Source of the DNA: a candidate division Zixibacteria bacterium SM23_73_3
Lineage (GTDB): Bacteria > Zixibacteria > MSB-5A5 > SM1-73
Assembly: GCA_001304155.1 (NCBI GenBank)
Contig: LJUX01000008.1
Coordinates: forward strand, 1 to 38,613
DNA: 38,613 bases
Reading direction: 5' to 3'
In this document: piece after piece, positions 8,682 to 17,752 of the stretch
Layout of the letters: the number at the start of each line of letters is the position of its first letter
Numbering within the stretch: the first letter of the stretch is position 1
Program-made: the position numbers and the translations under genes
Notes under the pieces: model-generated
What the model saw: only the letters and a program-made list of their open reading frames with translations
Database searches by the model: none
What the model was told of the DNA's origin: nothing

Positions 8682-11600
8682 ATGTACTCGAGGATTTCTT
8701 GTAGATATTCAAAATTCGTGCTCCCCTTAGTTTGTCTTCTGCTAATTTTCGGAATTTCAACTGCCGACTCTCATGCACAGGAGGTGGTAATCAACGAGGT
8801 GATGTTTTTCCCGGATACTTCAGACACCGTACATGAGAGAAATCACGAATGGGTGGAGCTTTACAATTATGGGGATCCAGCTAATATTGATGAGTGGGTT
8901 ATCTCCAATCGTGACGCCTCATCGGATGTAGTTTTGCCTCCCTGGGATTTTCCTCCGTCCACTTATCTGGTAATTCATTTCACCACCGGCACAGATGATA
9001 ACGATTTCTCTGACGGTGCAGGACATTACTATGCCGGGAATGCAGACGTTTTCTCTGAGACGATGGACGAGTGCGCTCTCTATGCCGGTACTCCTTCCGG
9101 CTCGACCATACTGGATTTCATGAACTGGTCTGACGCTTTCAGCTATTCTCCGGGTCAGGCGCACGATTATGCCGTATCGGTCGGCATTTGGCCCAGCGAG
9201 GACTTTTTCACCCCGGTTGATACAGCCGACATGTATGCGGAGATTGCTTGGGTCATGCCCGGGGAATCGATGGGGCGGGATTCGTCCAGCACCGACACAG
9301 ATAGTTCAGGGGACTGGGCGGTCTTTGGGGGTGCGGATGCCATCTATGCCAGCCCGGGGAAGGTAAACTATCAATTATTGCAAAATATACCTCCCCTAAA
9401 GGGTGAAAAGATAGAAAGGCGCTACGCCGCCTGGACAGTTATTTTCTATCTGAATGGTGAAAGCAACTTAGATCCCCACTATTTCAGACTCTTGGATGAT
9501 TTAGAAACACAGGGTTCCCTTCCCAATGTGAATGTAGTGGTTCTGGCGGACTTCAAGACGAATTACGGTGGTAACACTCTAAGGGGGCTTCTGCAGGCGC
9601 ACAATGACTCCGGGACGGTTCATCTTGATACCATAGCCGAGCAAAATATGGGTGCCCCTCAGACTTTGGGGGGGTTCATTTACTGGGCACAGCAGAACTA
9701 CACGGCTGGAAAATACGTCCTCTTTATTAAGAATCATGGAGCCGGGTGGAAAGGTCTCTCCAAGGATGAGACATCTGGCAATGACCGGATTTACATGCAG
9801 GAACTCTATTCCGCGCTGGATCATAGCATTCCTCCCAAACTGGATGTGTTGGTTTTCGACGCATGCTTGATGGCGATGGTGGAGGTGGCTCGTCAGGTAA
9901 AACAAAGAGTGGAGATGATGGTGGCATCCGAGGAGACAAAAACTGTCTTTGATTTTCCTTATAATTCCATTTTTGCCGCCATGAATGCCAATCCATATTG
10001 GACGGGAGAACAGTTGGCTGTGGACATCGTAGCCAAAGCCGCAGCCAATGCCCCCCGCAGGAATAATTACACCTTCAGTGCCATAGATTGTCGGAATCTG
10101 GATCCACTAATCTCCCAGATTGACAATTTTGGCGGTGAGCTGGAATGGGGCTTGGACGATTATGATTTTCACTATCAAAACCACTATGACCGAGACGATA
10201 ACGTCCAGATACGCGTTCGAAATCAGCTGGTTCTAACGGAGCACTTCAGGGATGCAAACTTCATCGATCTTTACCACTTTGCTCAGTTGATAAAAGCTGA
10301 TACCGAGATTCCAGATGACTATAAGACCCAGGCTCAGCCTATAACGAATTCTCTGCAGAAAGGAGGGAGCATTATAAAGGCAGAAGAACACGCCGGTCAT
10401 GACAATGCGCACGGGCTCTCCATCTATTTCCCGTCGGCTCAAACTAAAGCAGCTCCTCCGGTCCCCAAGCAAAATACGCCTCGCGGCGAAAGGCCGTACG
10501 ACAATCCCTGGCCTTCACACAAACCAGACAACTCTGCGCTGGCCAAATATGCTTCCGATCCGGACGACTGCAAACCACCGGACCAGCCCTGTGTGAACAA
10601 TTATACTCAGGCGAGGAATCATCCTTGTGAGCCCACACCCGGGTTTTTCTTTGTGGAGGACACTGATTGGGACGAATTCTTGCACCGATATTACGAGCCG
10701 GTGTCCGATGCTGGGGAAGACACAACGGTTAGGATAGGAACCAATGCTTATTTGAACGGCGTTGGCTCCTCCGACTCCGACACACGTCCGGATGGAACAG
10801 TCGAACGTTACTTCTGGGATTTCGACTCCCGGGTGGATGCTCCACCCGACTGCCCTCCTTCTGCGGACGAGGACTGGGATAGAGACTGCACGGATGACGC
10901 CAATGATGATAAGGATGGAGGAGAAAACAGGAAAGCCACCTTTCCCTGTAATGCCCCCGGCACTTACTACATAACCTTAACGGTCTGGGATGATCATAAC
11001 CTGCAGGGTGGCACCCACACCCAACACTATGAGACGGACCAGGATGAGGTGGTGGTGAGGTGTGAGGATACGGTCTTTAGCTTTATCCCGCCGCCTGACG
11101 AAGAACAGCATGAAAATGGCAGCTATGAAAGTGACCTGTTTGTTGCCTCCGGTGGGACAGGACACGATGTGGTCGGTGTGACGGCAAGCTGTGCCCAGAC
11201 GAGCATTGCAAATGTGGACATTGTCTTCACCATACCCCCACCTGCTGGTTATATAGAAGGTTTTGTTAGCTATGACGTTGTTGATCACTGCCAACCGGGT
11301 GGAACTGTGGAGATGACAGTTATGAACGACGCGGAAGAGACTCTTACCGGCGCCTTCGAGATTGCTCTGACCAACACCTCTCCAACCATCACCTGTCCGC
11401 CCGATACCAGCTTTGAGTACACTTCTGGATATACCGGCGCCGCCACTGCCTACGATGAGGACAGTGATCCTCTCGCCTTCTCCAAGGTTGACGGTCCTGA
11501 CGGTCTGTTTGTGCTTGAGGACGGAACCATAATCTGGGAAACCGGTCCTGGCGATGTGGGGGGACCCTACGACGTGACCGTGCTGGTGACCGACATTTGC

Positions 11601-12068
11601 GGTGTCACGGCTGAGTGTAGCTTCTCGCTCACCGTTACCGCTCCGGTGGGCTGCTGTCAGCACGCCGAATATTGTGAGATGCTGGCCGAAGAAGAATGTA
11701 TGTCATTTCCAGGAGCAATCTGGTATCCCTCGCCATACCAATGTATCGATGGTGTGTGCAAAATTTACTGTGGAGATTGTAAGCAGGATGGTGTGATCGA
11801 TTTAGGTGATTTGCTCCTCATTATCAATTATCTATATAAGTCAGGGCCTGCCCCGGATCCTTTATGCATAGGTGATGTCAGCTGTGATTATCTGGTGGAC
11901 CTTGGGGACGTGCTCTACTTGGTTAGCTACCTGTATAAAGGGGGTCAATCACCATGTGAGGAGTGTTGCTTCCTTAAAGCCGGGAAGGAGAAATTCCCAA
12001 ATCAAGAGATACAAGGGGTACCCCGGAAACTTCCCCAAGCTCCTGGAGATTTGAAGCAGATCGAGTAA
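8682..12068 (+). CDS. Secreted lamin-tail / clostripain (C11) peptidase with PKD and dockerin domains
   Basis: A secreted, roughly 1128-residue multidomain protein. I choose ATG 8682 because GGAGGA lies directly before it; the upstream ATG 8670 overlaps that site. A signal peptide (FVLPLVCLLLIFGISTADSHA) is followed by a lamin-tail domain (VVINEVMFFPDTS, HEWVELYN, about 35-190) and a clostripain-like C11 cysteine peptidase domain (about 250-520). The catalytic pair is visible as His in KNHGAGW and Cys in FDACLMAMVE. Next come a PKD/Ig-like domain (DAGEDTTVRIG, about 680-790), a cadherin-like Ig repeat (ITCPPDTSFEY), a Cys-rich linker, and a type I dockerin with two Ca-binding repeats (GDCKQDGVIDLGDLL, GDVSCDYLVDLGDVL). 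It is probably a surface or extracellular protease; dockerins of this type are common in non-cellulosomal uncultivated bacteria. Confidence 0.9.
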   Translation: MYSRISCRYSKFVLPLVCLLLIFGISTADSHAQEVVINEVMFFPDTSDTVHERNHEWVELYNYGDPANIDEWVISNRDASSDVVLPPWDFPPSTYLVIHFTTGTDDNDFSDGAGHYYAGNADVFSETMDECALYAGTPSGSTILDFMNWSDAFSYSPGQAHDYAVSVGIWPSEDFFTPVDTADMYAEIAWVMPGESMGRDSSSTDTDSSGDWAVFGGADAIYASPGKVNYQLLQNIPPLKGEKIERRYAAWTVIFYLNGESNLDPHYFRLLDDLETQGSLPNVNVVVLADFKTNYGGNTLRGLLQAHNDSGTVHLDTIAEQNMGAPQTLGGFIYWAQQNYTAGKYVLFIKNHGAGWKGLSKDETSGNDRIYMQELYSALDHSIPPKLDVLVFDACLMAMVEVARQVKQRVEMMVASEETKTVFDFPYNSIFAAMNANPYWTGEQLAVDIVAKAAANAPRRNNYTFSAIDCRNLDPLISQIDNFGGELEWGLDDYDFHYQNHYDRDDNVQIRVRNQLVLTEHFRDANFIDLYHFAQLIKADTEIPDDYKTQAQPITNSLQKGGSIIKAEEHAGHDNAHGLSIYFPSAQTKAAPPVPKQNTPRGERPYDNPWPSHKPDNSALAKYASDPDDCKPPDQPCVNNYTQARNHPCEPTPGFFFVEDTDWDEFLHRYYEPVSDAGEDTTVRIGTNAYLNGVGSSDSDTRPDGTVERYFWDFDSRVDAPPDCPPSADEDWDRDCTDDANDDKDGGENRKATFPCNAPGTYYITLTVWDDHNLQGGTHTQHYETDQDEVVVRCEDTVFSFIPPPDEEQHENGSYESDLFVASGGTGHDVVGVTASCAQTSIANVDIVFTIPPPAGYIEGFVSYDVVDHCQPGGTVEMTVMNDAEETLTGAFEIALTNTSPTITCPPDTSFEYTSGYTGAATAYDEDSDPLAFSKVDGPDGLFVLEDGTIIWETGPGDVGGPYDVTVLVTDICGVTAECSFSLTVTAPVGCCQHAEYCEMLAEEECMSFPGAIWYPSPYQCIDGVCKIYCGDCKQDGVIDLGDLLLIINYLYKSGPAPDPLCIGDVSCDYLVDLGDVLYLVSYLYKGGQSPCEECCFLKAGKEKFPNQEIQGVPRKLPQAPGDLKQIE

Positions 12069-12127
12069 CTTGAAAGATGCAAAGTGTCTTGAGGAGAATT
12101 TGAGCACCTCTGATTGAGACCTACTTT

Positions 12128-12166
12128 TGCCCCCACCTTGACAAAATCGGGGAGGGGGCATTTTTT
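12128..12166 (+). terminator. Rho-independent terminator after the dockerin peptidase
   Basis: TGCCCCC (12128-12134) pairs with GGGGGCA (12154-12160) and is followed by TTTTTT (12161-12166). It lies about 60 bases after the peptidase stop. Confidence 0.88.
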
Positions 12167-12343
12167 AAACTTATTCGAACCTAAAAAGACACATGAAGGC
12201 GATGCACGTTTTAAAAATACTTTCTTACCCTTTGTGAAGTATCCAGGGACGAACACAAAGGTTCACCCCTACTCCCTGCAAAAAATGTAGAAAGACACTA
12301 ATAGTATAGGTTCTGGTTTATTTAGCAAGACCTGAGCTAATTA

Positions 12344-12371
12344 TTGACATGGGGGAAAGTTTTAGTAAATT
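12344..12371 (+). promoter_or_regulatory. Promoter placing transcription start at the DUF763 start codon
   Basis: TTGACA (12344-12349), a 16-base spacer and TAAATT (12366-12371). Six bases separate the -10 from ATG 12378, so the transcript would begin at or next to the start codon. No ribosome-binding site is visible. Confidence 0.5.
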
Positions 12372-12377
12372 AACAAT

Positions 12378-13463
12378 ATGCGGACCGGAATAGCCAATTT
12401 GCCCTTACATTATGGATCTGCGCCTCGTTGGCTTTTTGATAGAATGAAGAAATTAGCCAGCCAAATCACGCAGATAATTGTATGGGACTACGGTCCGGAG
12501 GAGTTTCTTTTCAGGCTTTCCGATCCCTATTGGTTTCAAGCTTTGGGTTGTGTGTTGGGCTTTGACTGGCATTCATCCGGAGTAACCACCACCGTGGGCG
12601 GTGCGCTGAAGGAGGGCTTGAAGGGACTGGAGAAAGATTTGGGAATTGTGGTAGCTGGAGGAAAAGGATCCACCTCCAGAAAAACTCCCCTGCATATACA
12701 GAACTGGGGGGACAAACTCCGCCTCAATTCGGAGACCGTCTCCGGATTGATCTATGCTTCCAAGATGAGCGCCAAGGTAGATAATACTGCAGTTTTTGAT
12801 GGATTTCAACTCTATCATCATAATTTCATCTTCACCACCTCCGGCTTGTGGGTGGTGGTTCAGCAAGGGATGAATCCATCCCTGAAATCTGCCCGCCGCT
12901 ATCACTGGCTCTCCTCCTCTTTAAACGATTTTGTGGAAGAACCGCATTCGGGAATCATCTCCGAGAGAAAGACCAAAACCTTAGATTTAACTGCCAAGAA
13001 AAGCAAACCGACCCGTCAAATTTGCGTTAGGTTGATAAAAGATGACTTCTCACAGTTGATCAAAGACGCTAAACTTCTCTCCCAGAAGAACTGGGCAGAG
13101 GTTTTGAATCTTCCAGAAGACCACCCCATCTATCCGGAGAACTTCAACAAAAAAAGATTAGATAAAATCTTCTATCGAATTAAAGAAAAAGATCCAGAGG
13201 ATTTTGAAAAGCTTTTGGGAATCGAAGGGGTGGGTCCCAAAACTATTTTGGCTCTTTCCTTAATCTCCGAATTGATATATGGAGCCAAACCCTCATGGAA
13301 GGATCCCGCTCGTTATTCCTTTGCCCACGGGGGAAAGGACGGCTATCCCTACCCGGTGCAAAGAGAAACCTACGATCAGTCCATTCAGATTTTGAAAAAA
13401 GCCATCCAGAAAGCAAAACTCTCCAGATCAGAGAGGATTCAGGCACTCAAATCCCTCAGTTAA
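12378..13463 (+). CDS. DUF763 family protein with helix-hairpin-helix motif
   Basis: A 361-residue protein of the DUF763 family, recognised from its N terminus (RTGIANLPLHYGSAPRWLF) and conserved blocks HSSGVTTTVGGALKEGL, VAGGKGSTSRKTP, and YHHNFIF. It is a cytosolic protein without membrane segments. A helix-hairpin-helix-like motif (LGIEGVGPKTILALSLISE, about residue 278) and the following SFAHGGKDGYPYPV block suggest contact with DNA, as in other HhH proteins. Its reaction is unknown to me; the family is most common in archaea and thermophilic bacteria. The start is supported by a promoter whose start site would coincide with the ATG, implying a leaderless message. Confidence 0.85.
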   Translation: MRTGIANLPLHYGSAPRWLFDRMKKLASQITQIIVWDYGPEEFLFRLSDPYWFQALGCVLGFDWHSSGVTTTVGGALKEGLKGLEKDLGIVVAGGKGSTSRKTPLHIQNWGDKLRLNSETVSGLIYASKMSAKVDNTAVFDGFQLYHHNFIFTTSGLWVVVQQGMNPSLKSARRYHWLSSSLNDFVEEPHSGIISERKTKTLDLTAKKSKPTRQICVRLIKDDFSQLIKDAKLLSQKNWAEVLNLPEDHPIYPENFNKKRLDKIFYRIKEKDPEDFEKLLGIEGVGPKTILALSLISELIYGAKPSWKDPARYSFAHGGKDGYPYPVQRETYDQSIQILKKAIQKAKLSRSERIQALKSLS

Positions 13464-13684
13464 TTCAAGAGTTAAAATTCCCCCTCAGAAAAGCAGAACC
13501 TTTGTTGACTTTGTCTGCAGTATTACCCTTAGAGGATTTGATTTATGACACTAAAGTTGAGGGTGCAGAAACCGATTAAATAAACTAAAGCCAAAACACT
13601 AAGGCCTTGAACAGTTCTCTCTTTTAAGCTGGTTGACATATCTAAATATGAAAGCATAAAGCGTATTATATGCAGGGGGTCCCC

Positions 13685-14620
13685 ATGGAAAAAGTCAAAA
13701 ATTTTGTGTTTAAGCATTTTGAGAAAATGCTGATTCTAAGCCTGTCGCTGGTAGTGGTATTTATTAATTTCTTTGTTGTCCAAAAGTTGGCTTTCCTGAA
13801 CTTTTATTATCTTCCTGTTCTGGTTGCTGGATATGTTCTGGGCAAGAGGATGTCCATTTTCACAGCGCTGTTCTGCGTGGCTCTGATAACCTTTTCTGCG
13901 ATCAACAATCCCTATCTTTTCCAGATCAAAAACAGCGGTCTGCTTCTGGTCACAGATTTGATGCTCTGGGGTGGCTTTTTAATTTTGGCCGGTTATGTAG
14001 TGGGCACACTGTATGAACAAAAAGAAAAGAAAATCCAGGAGCTGAAGAAAGCCTATATTGGTGTGCTGGAGATTTTGGCCAAATATCTTGAATCTTACGA
14101 CAGATATACCAGAAGCCACTCCTTGCGAGTAGCAGATTTTGCCACCAACATCGCCATTGCCATGGAACTACCTCGGCATCAAGTGGAGAACATAAAGGTT
14201 GCCGCCCTATTGCATGATATTGGCAAGATCGAGATAAGTTCTGATCTGATTAAGAAAGCCGCGGCTCTAACAGAGGAAGAAAAAAGGGAAGTGGACTCTC
14301 ATCCCCAAAAAGGATTGGAGTTACTCTCCATGGTGGGAGGCGTGCTTAAGGAAGCCATGCCCATAGTGGAAGCTCACCACGATCACTTTATGCAGGTCAC
14401 TTCCTCTGAAAAAGAGCGGGGCAAACAGGTTCCCCTGGAGGCAAGGATACTGGCGGTGGCAGACTCGTTTGATGCCATGATAACCGATCGGCCATACCGC
14501 AAAGGCAAGTCCCACTGGGAAGCCATGGAGGAGTTGGAACGCTTCGCTGGCACCCAGTTCGACCCTAAGGTGGTGGAAGCTTTCAAAAGAGTGTATGCCG
14601 AAAAAGCAGAAGTGGTGTAA
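13685..14620 (+). CDS. Membrane-anchored HD-GYP-like (HDIG) protein with degenerate GYP motif
   Basis: A 311-residue protein starting at ATG 13685 behind AGGGGG (an ATG 15 bases upstream lacks such a site). Residues 1-115 hold about four membrane segments of a MASE-like or DUF4118-like sensor (FEKMLILSLSLVVVFINFFVV, YYLPVLVAGYVLGKRMSIFTALFCVALI). A short coiled linker leads to the HD-GYP phosphohydrolase domain. Metal-binding residues are present: the His before RVADFA in SHSLRVADF, HDIGK in LLHDIGKIE, and the two HH sites (EAHHDHF). The stretch that normally reads HHERWDGTGYP has no GYP here (HHDHFMQVTSSEKERG), while the following PLEARILAVADSFDAM and DRPYR are intact. It may hydrolyse c-di-GMP weakly, use another nucleotide, or act as a sensor. 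Confidence 0.85.
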   Translation: MEKVKNFVFKHFEKMLILSLSLVVVFINFFVVQKLAFLNFYYLPVLVAGYVLGKRMSIFTALFCVALITFSAINNPYLFQIKNSGLLLVTDLMLWGGFLILAGYVVGTLYEQKEKKIQELKKAYIGVLEILAKYLESYDRYTRSHSLRVADFATNIAIAMELPRHQVENIKVAALLHDIGKIEISSDLIKKAAALTEEEKREVDSHPQKGLELLSMVGGVLKEAMPIVEAHHDHFMQVTSSEKERGKQVPLEARILAVADSFDAMITDRPYRKGKSHWEAMEELERFAGTQFDPKVVEAFKRVYAEKAEVV

Positions 14621-14917
14621 ATGTGATCTCGCCAAATGGCTCTTAGCCTTCAATTAACCCCTAACCCGGTTAGACAAAAGTCTTTCGCTCCAACTAGGTC
14701 CCTCAGAGCAAAGTCAGGGCAAATCCCCTCCTTCAGGCCGAACCTTTCCTCGATACTGAGTCTTCATTCTCCTGCCGAAGATGAGATCAGGACAACGTGC
14801 AAGGCGAAGTGTAAAGGCGGGACTACCCAATTTGAGAAACGGTTCAATTGTGAGGATAAAAATATCCCCATACTACCATAATTCCATATTGGATAAGACC
14901 AAAATCTTATTTAGGAG
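14621..14917. other. Intergenic region before ssb, no gene seen
   Basis: Roughly 300 bases without a convincing ORF, tRNA or terminator. The 82-codon open frame here has no ribosome site or recognisable protein content. Confidence 0.4.
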
Positions 14918-14946
14918 TTGACAATTCTTCCCTCAGAGCTTATTTT
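14918..14946 (+). promoter_or_regulatory. Sigma70-type promoter of ssb
   Basis: TTGACA (14918-14923), a 17-base spacer and TATTTT (14941-14946), leaving a leader of about 40 bases before the ssb ATG. Confidence 0.6.
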
Positions 14947-14991
14947 TATCATAAATATAAGCCCAAAACCCAAAATCTTTGGAGGTTGAAG

Positions 14992-15408
14992 ATGAGAGGA
15001 GTAAATAAGGTCATCCTGATCGGAAACCTGGGAAAGGATCCGGAACTGCGATATCTCCCCAGTGGAGGTCCGGTAACCAAGTTCTCTCTTGCCACCGGCT
15101 CGAAATGGAAAGATAAAGACGGACAATGGCAGGACAGAACCGATTGGCACAATATCGTTGCCTTTGGCCGAACTGCCGAGGTGTGCAATGAGTACCTGAA
15201 GAAGGGGGGTCAGGTATATATTGAGGGAAGAATTCAGACCCGCTCTTACGATGACCGGGATGGCAACAAAAGATGGATAACCGAAATAATCGCTCAATCC
15301 ATGCAGATGTTGGGAAGAAAGGGCGAGGCTGAAGAGGAAATTCCTGAGGCGGTGGAGGAGCCCCAGATGGAGGAGAGCAAAACCGAGGACGATGATCTCC
15401 CCTTCTAG
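14992..15408 (+). CDS. ssb: Single-stranded DNA-binding protein
   Basis: A 138-residue SSB that coats single-stranded DNA in replication, repair and recombination. The start at ATG 14992 is fixed by GGAGG six bases upstream; the TTG two codons earlier is too close to that site. The OB-fold occupies residues 1-105 with family signatures VNKVILIGNLGKDPELRY, WHNIVAFGRTAEVCNEYLKKG and VYIEGRIQTRSYDDRDG. A short acidic tail (EEEIPEAVEEPQMEE) ends in DDDLPF, the canonical partner-binding tip. It is monocistronic, with its own promoter and a strong hairpin downstream; ssb is not next to rpsF or rpsR here, unlike in many bacteria. Confidence 0.96.
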   Translation: MRGVNKVILIGNLGKDPELRYLPSGGPVTKFSLATGSKWKDKDGQWQDRTDWHNIVAFGRTAEVCNEYLKKGGQVYIEGRIQTRSYDDRDGNKRWITEIIAQSMQMLGRKGEAEEEIPEAVEEPQMEESKTEDDDLPF

Positions 15409-15465
15409 GCCCGACGGATTCCTTAAGCCCACTCTCTAAGATTTAAGAGGTCAAAGCATAAAAGA

Positions 15466-15497
15466 AACCAGAACCTAACTTGAGTTAGGTTCTGGTT
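15466..15497 (+). terminator. Perfect 14-bp hairpin downstream of ssb
   Basis: AACCAGAACCTAAC (15466-15479), loop TTGA, then GTTAGGTTCTGGTT (15484-15497). The position 57 bases after ssb suggests an mRNA end, but no T-run follows, so it may act as a stability hairpin or be a repeat. Confidence 0.5.
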
Positions 15498-15608
15498 AAA
15501 TAGTACTTTGAAAAGTTTTTGGATGAGTTAAGATGGCTGAATCAGTCAACTGTGGAATTACATTATAAATCTATTGACTAAACCTCCAAAACTCTGAAAT
15601 GAACTTTG

Positions 15609-17438
15609 ATGCCCTTTCAGCGTAAGGTAGTTTTCGCCTGCGCCTTCCTTCTCCTGGTTGATTTTACCATCTATTTCCTCACCTTAGCGCCCGGGGTGCA
15701 GTTTATCGATTCCGGGGAGCTGGCGGTGGTGTGTCAAAGGCTGGGCATTGCTCATCCCACCGGCTATCCCCTTTATACCCTTCTGGGGAGGCTGTTTTCA
15801 CTTCTGCCTCTTGAGGATACCATCTTCCGGATGAGTTTTATGTCACTTCTTTTTACCTGTTTTGCCAGCGTTGCTCTGTTCTTCCTGCTTCTTGCCCTAG
15901 GGCAGAATCTCGCAAAGAGAAGAGGGGAGCTTTCAACTATCCTGATCTGGTCAGCTCTTTTAGCTACATTGATCTTTTCTTTTACTCCCACCTTGTGGTC
16001 TTGTGCCACCTCCAATGAGGTGTATTCTTTGAATGTCCTGTTTTATGCTCTGATCATCCTTTTGATCCTTTTGTGGAGAAATAGCCGGAAGGAGTTGGTA
16101 ACAGAACGAATCCTTTATCTTCTGATATTTATCTATGCATTGAGCTTTGGCAACCACATGTCCACCATTCTTCTTCTGCCCGCCATCCTCTTCATTCTGA
16201 TAATCACTTACGGAAAAGCCTTTTTCAGGTGGAGACGAATAATCCCCCTCTTGATTCTATTTCTTTTGGGGTTATCCATCTACCTTTTTCTTCCCATCAG
16301 ATCATCACAAAATCCCATCATGGATTGGGGCAACCCGGAGAGCTGGGCAACTTTCAAAAGGCACGTGACCGGCTGGCAATATCAGGTGTGGATGTTTGCC
16401 CAGTCAGCGCAAGAGCTTGGCAGGAATTTCCAAAATTTCATCAAACTTTTTTTCCAGCAGTTTCCCCTGTATCTTTTGCCCTTGTCTCTTTTGGGGATGT
16501 TTCGGCTTTTTGTCCATGATCGCAGGGTTTTGGCGTTCTTTCTGATTCTATTTTTAGCTAATATTCTTTATGGCATAAATTACAGTATTCCTGACATCGA
16601 TTCGTACTTTTTAGGTTCTTTTATTGTAAATGCCATTTTCATAGGGGTGGGACTTCATTTCCTCTTTCAGATGATTGAAAATTCCACAATCAGAAAAAGA
16701 CTTTCATGTGTGATCATCATCTTCTTTATCCTTCTCCCCTTAATTCTGCTAAAGAAAAACTATTTTGAGGCTGATCGGAGCAGAAACTATCTCGCCTATG
16801 ATTTCGCCTCAAATATCATGAGGTCAGTTACAAAGGATGCCATCATTCTCACCAATGTGTGGGATCATTACTCCCCCTGGTTATACTTAAGATTTATTGA
16901 ATTGAAAAGACCGGATGTTGTCTATCTGGATGTTGAGCTTTGCCGACGCTCCTGGTATTTTGATTATATTAAGCAGAGCCATGGTGATCTTCACCGAAAA
17001 TCACAAGGTGAGATCGAAAGATTCCTAAAAGAGGTTCATCCTTTTGAAAACCGCCAACCTTTTAATCCCCAAATCATCGAAAGAGCATATGTGAATATGC
17101 TGAATAGCTTCCTGTTTAAAAACTTCAAAAGCAAACCTTTGTATGACGACATGACGGGAGAGACAAAATTCGGAAAGATGTATCTGAAAATCCCGGAGGG
17201 GATGGTATTCTCTCTTGAGGATAGCCTTAAATATCATCCTTATGATTTTCCGGATTTTGAGCTTGGGGGAGTGCTAGACCAAAGCATGTTTAAGGATGAC
17301 CGTACCCTTTTCAATTTGAAAAGATATCCCTTTATGATTGATCTTAGAATAAAGTATTTATTACACTTCAAGCAGGAGGAAGAAGCAGACGCTCTTTTCA
17401 GAAAATATGAAGCACTTTTGTCTGAACCGATTCAGTGA
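15609..17438 (+). CDS. DUF2723 (TMEM260-like) polytopic membrane protein, probable glycosyltransferase
   Basis: A 609-residue inner-membrane protein starting at ATG 15609. The N-terminal 160 residues are DUF2723: LAPGVQFIDSGELAVVCQRLGIAHPTGYPLYTLLG is its signature, with the acidic pair and HPTGYP typical of GT-C superfamily lipid-linked glycosyltransferases. About ten hydrophobic segments reach residue 390. The C-terminal 200 residues are soluble and probably periplasmic (DAIILTNVWDHYSPWLYLR, RPDVVYLDVELCRRSWYF). Eukaryotic TMEM260 is an O-mannosyltransferase, and bacterial relatives are presumed to glycosylate exported proteins or lipids. Donor and acceptor cannot be told from sequence. The ribosome site is weak. 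It is single, between the ssb hairpin and a repeat block. Confidence 0.85.
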   Translation: MPFQRKVVFACAFLLLVDFTIYFLTLAPGVQFIDSGELAVVCQRLGIAHPTGYPLYTLLGRLFSLLPLEDTIFRMSFMSLLFTCFASVALFFLLLALGQNLAKRRGELSTILIWSALLATLIFSFTPTLWSCATSNEVYSLNVLFYALIILLILLWRNSRKELVTERILYLLIFIYALSFGNHMSTILLLPAILFILIITYGKAFFRWRRIIPLLILFLLGLSIYLFLPIRSSQNPIMDWGNPESWATFKRHVTGWQYQVWMFAQSAQELGRNFQNFIKLFFQQFPLYLLPLSLLGMFRLFVHDRRVLAFFLILFLANILYGINYSIPDIDSYFLGSFIVNAIFIGVGLHFLFQMIENSTIRKRLSCVIIIFFILLPLILLKKNYFEADRSRNYLAYDFASNIMRSVTKDAIILTNVWDHYSPWLYLRFIELKRPDVVYLDVELCRRSWYFDYIKQSHGDLHRKSQGEIERFLKEVHPFENRQPFNPQIIERAYVNMLNSFLFKNFKSKPLYDDMTGETKFGKMYLKIPEGMVFSLEDSLKYHPYDFPDFELGGVLDQSMFKDDRTLFNLKRYPFMIDLRIKYLLHFKQEEEADALFRKYEALLSEPIQ

Positions 17439-17492
17439 TCAAAGAGTGAATTCAATGTATTAGAAAAATTGAGTTGTAGGAACGGCCCTTCC

Positions 17493-17667
17493 TTCGACTT
17501 TGCTCAGGACGGCGAGCTTGTCGAACCGTGTGGCTGTACGCCATAACAGAGGCGTTCGGGATTGCATCCCGAACCGAGGCACCGGAATTCAATCCCGGTG
17601 ACCTCACCAATCGTAAAGGGCTGGATGAATCCGACCCCTGCGGGTAGAGGCTGGATTCATCCAGCCC
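17493..17667. repeat. Cluster of four palindromic intergenic repeats
   Basis: This gap after the DUF2723 gene holds four hairpins in a row. They are TTCGAC..GTCGAA around GCTC..GAGC (17493-17525, the widespread TTCGACAAGCTCAGG-like repeat), GTTCGGGAT-tgc-ATCCCGAAC (17554-17574), CACCGG..CCGGTG (17580-17600), and a perfect 15-bp stem GGGCTGGATGAATCC (17618-17632) with its complement (17653-17667). There is no coding potential. The mosaic looks like nested insertions of REP-like elements. Confidence 0.7.
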
Positions 17668-17752
17668 GTGGATGCTAACAGCGCGGGGACAGGCCACCCC
17701 TGAATAGGGAAATGGTTGGAGAGAGATTGAATTTGATTCAGGTGGTAATAAC

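Noticed and set aside
10977-11663. 228-codon open frame on the minus strand opposite the dockerin peptidase
   Set aside because: It lies within the PKD/Ig coding region of the plus-strand gene; the translated sequence has no domain content.
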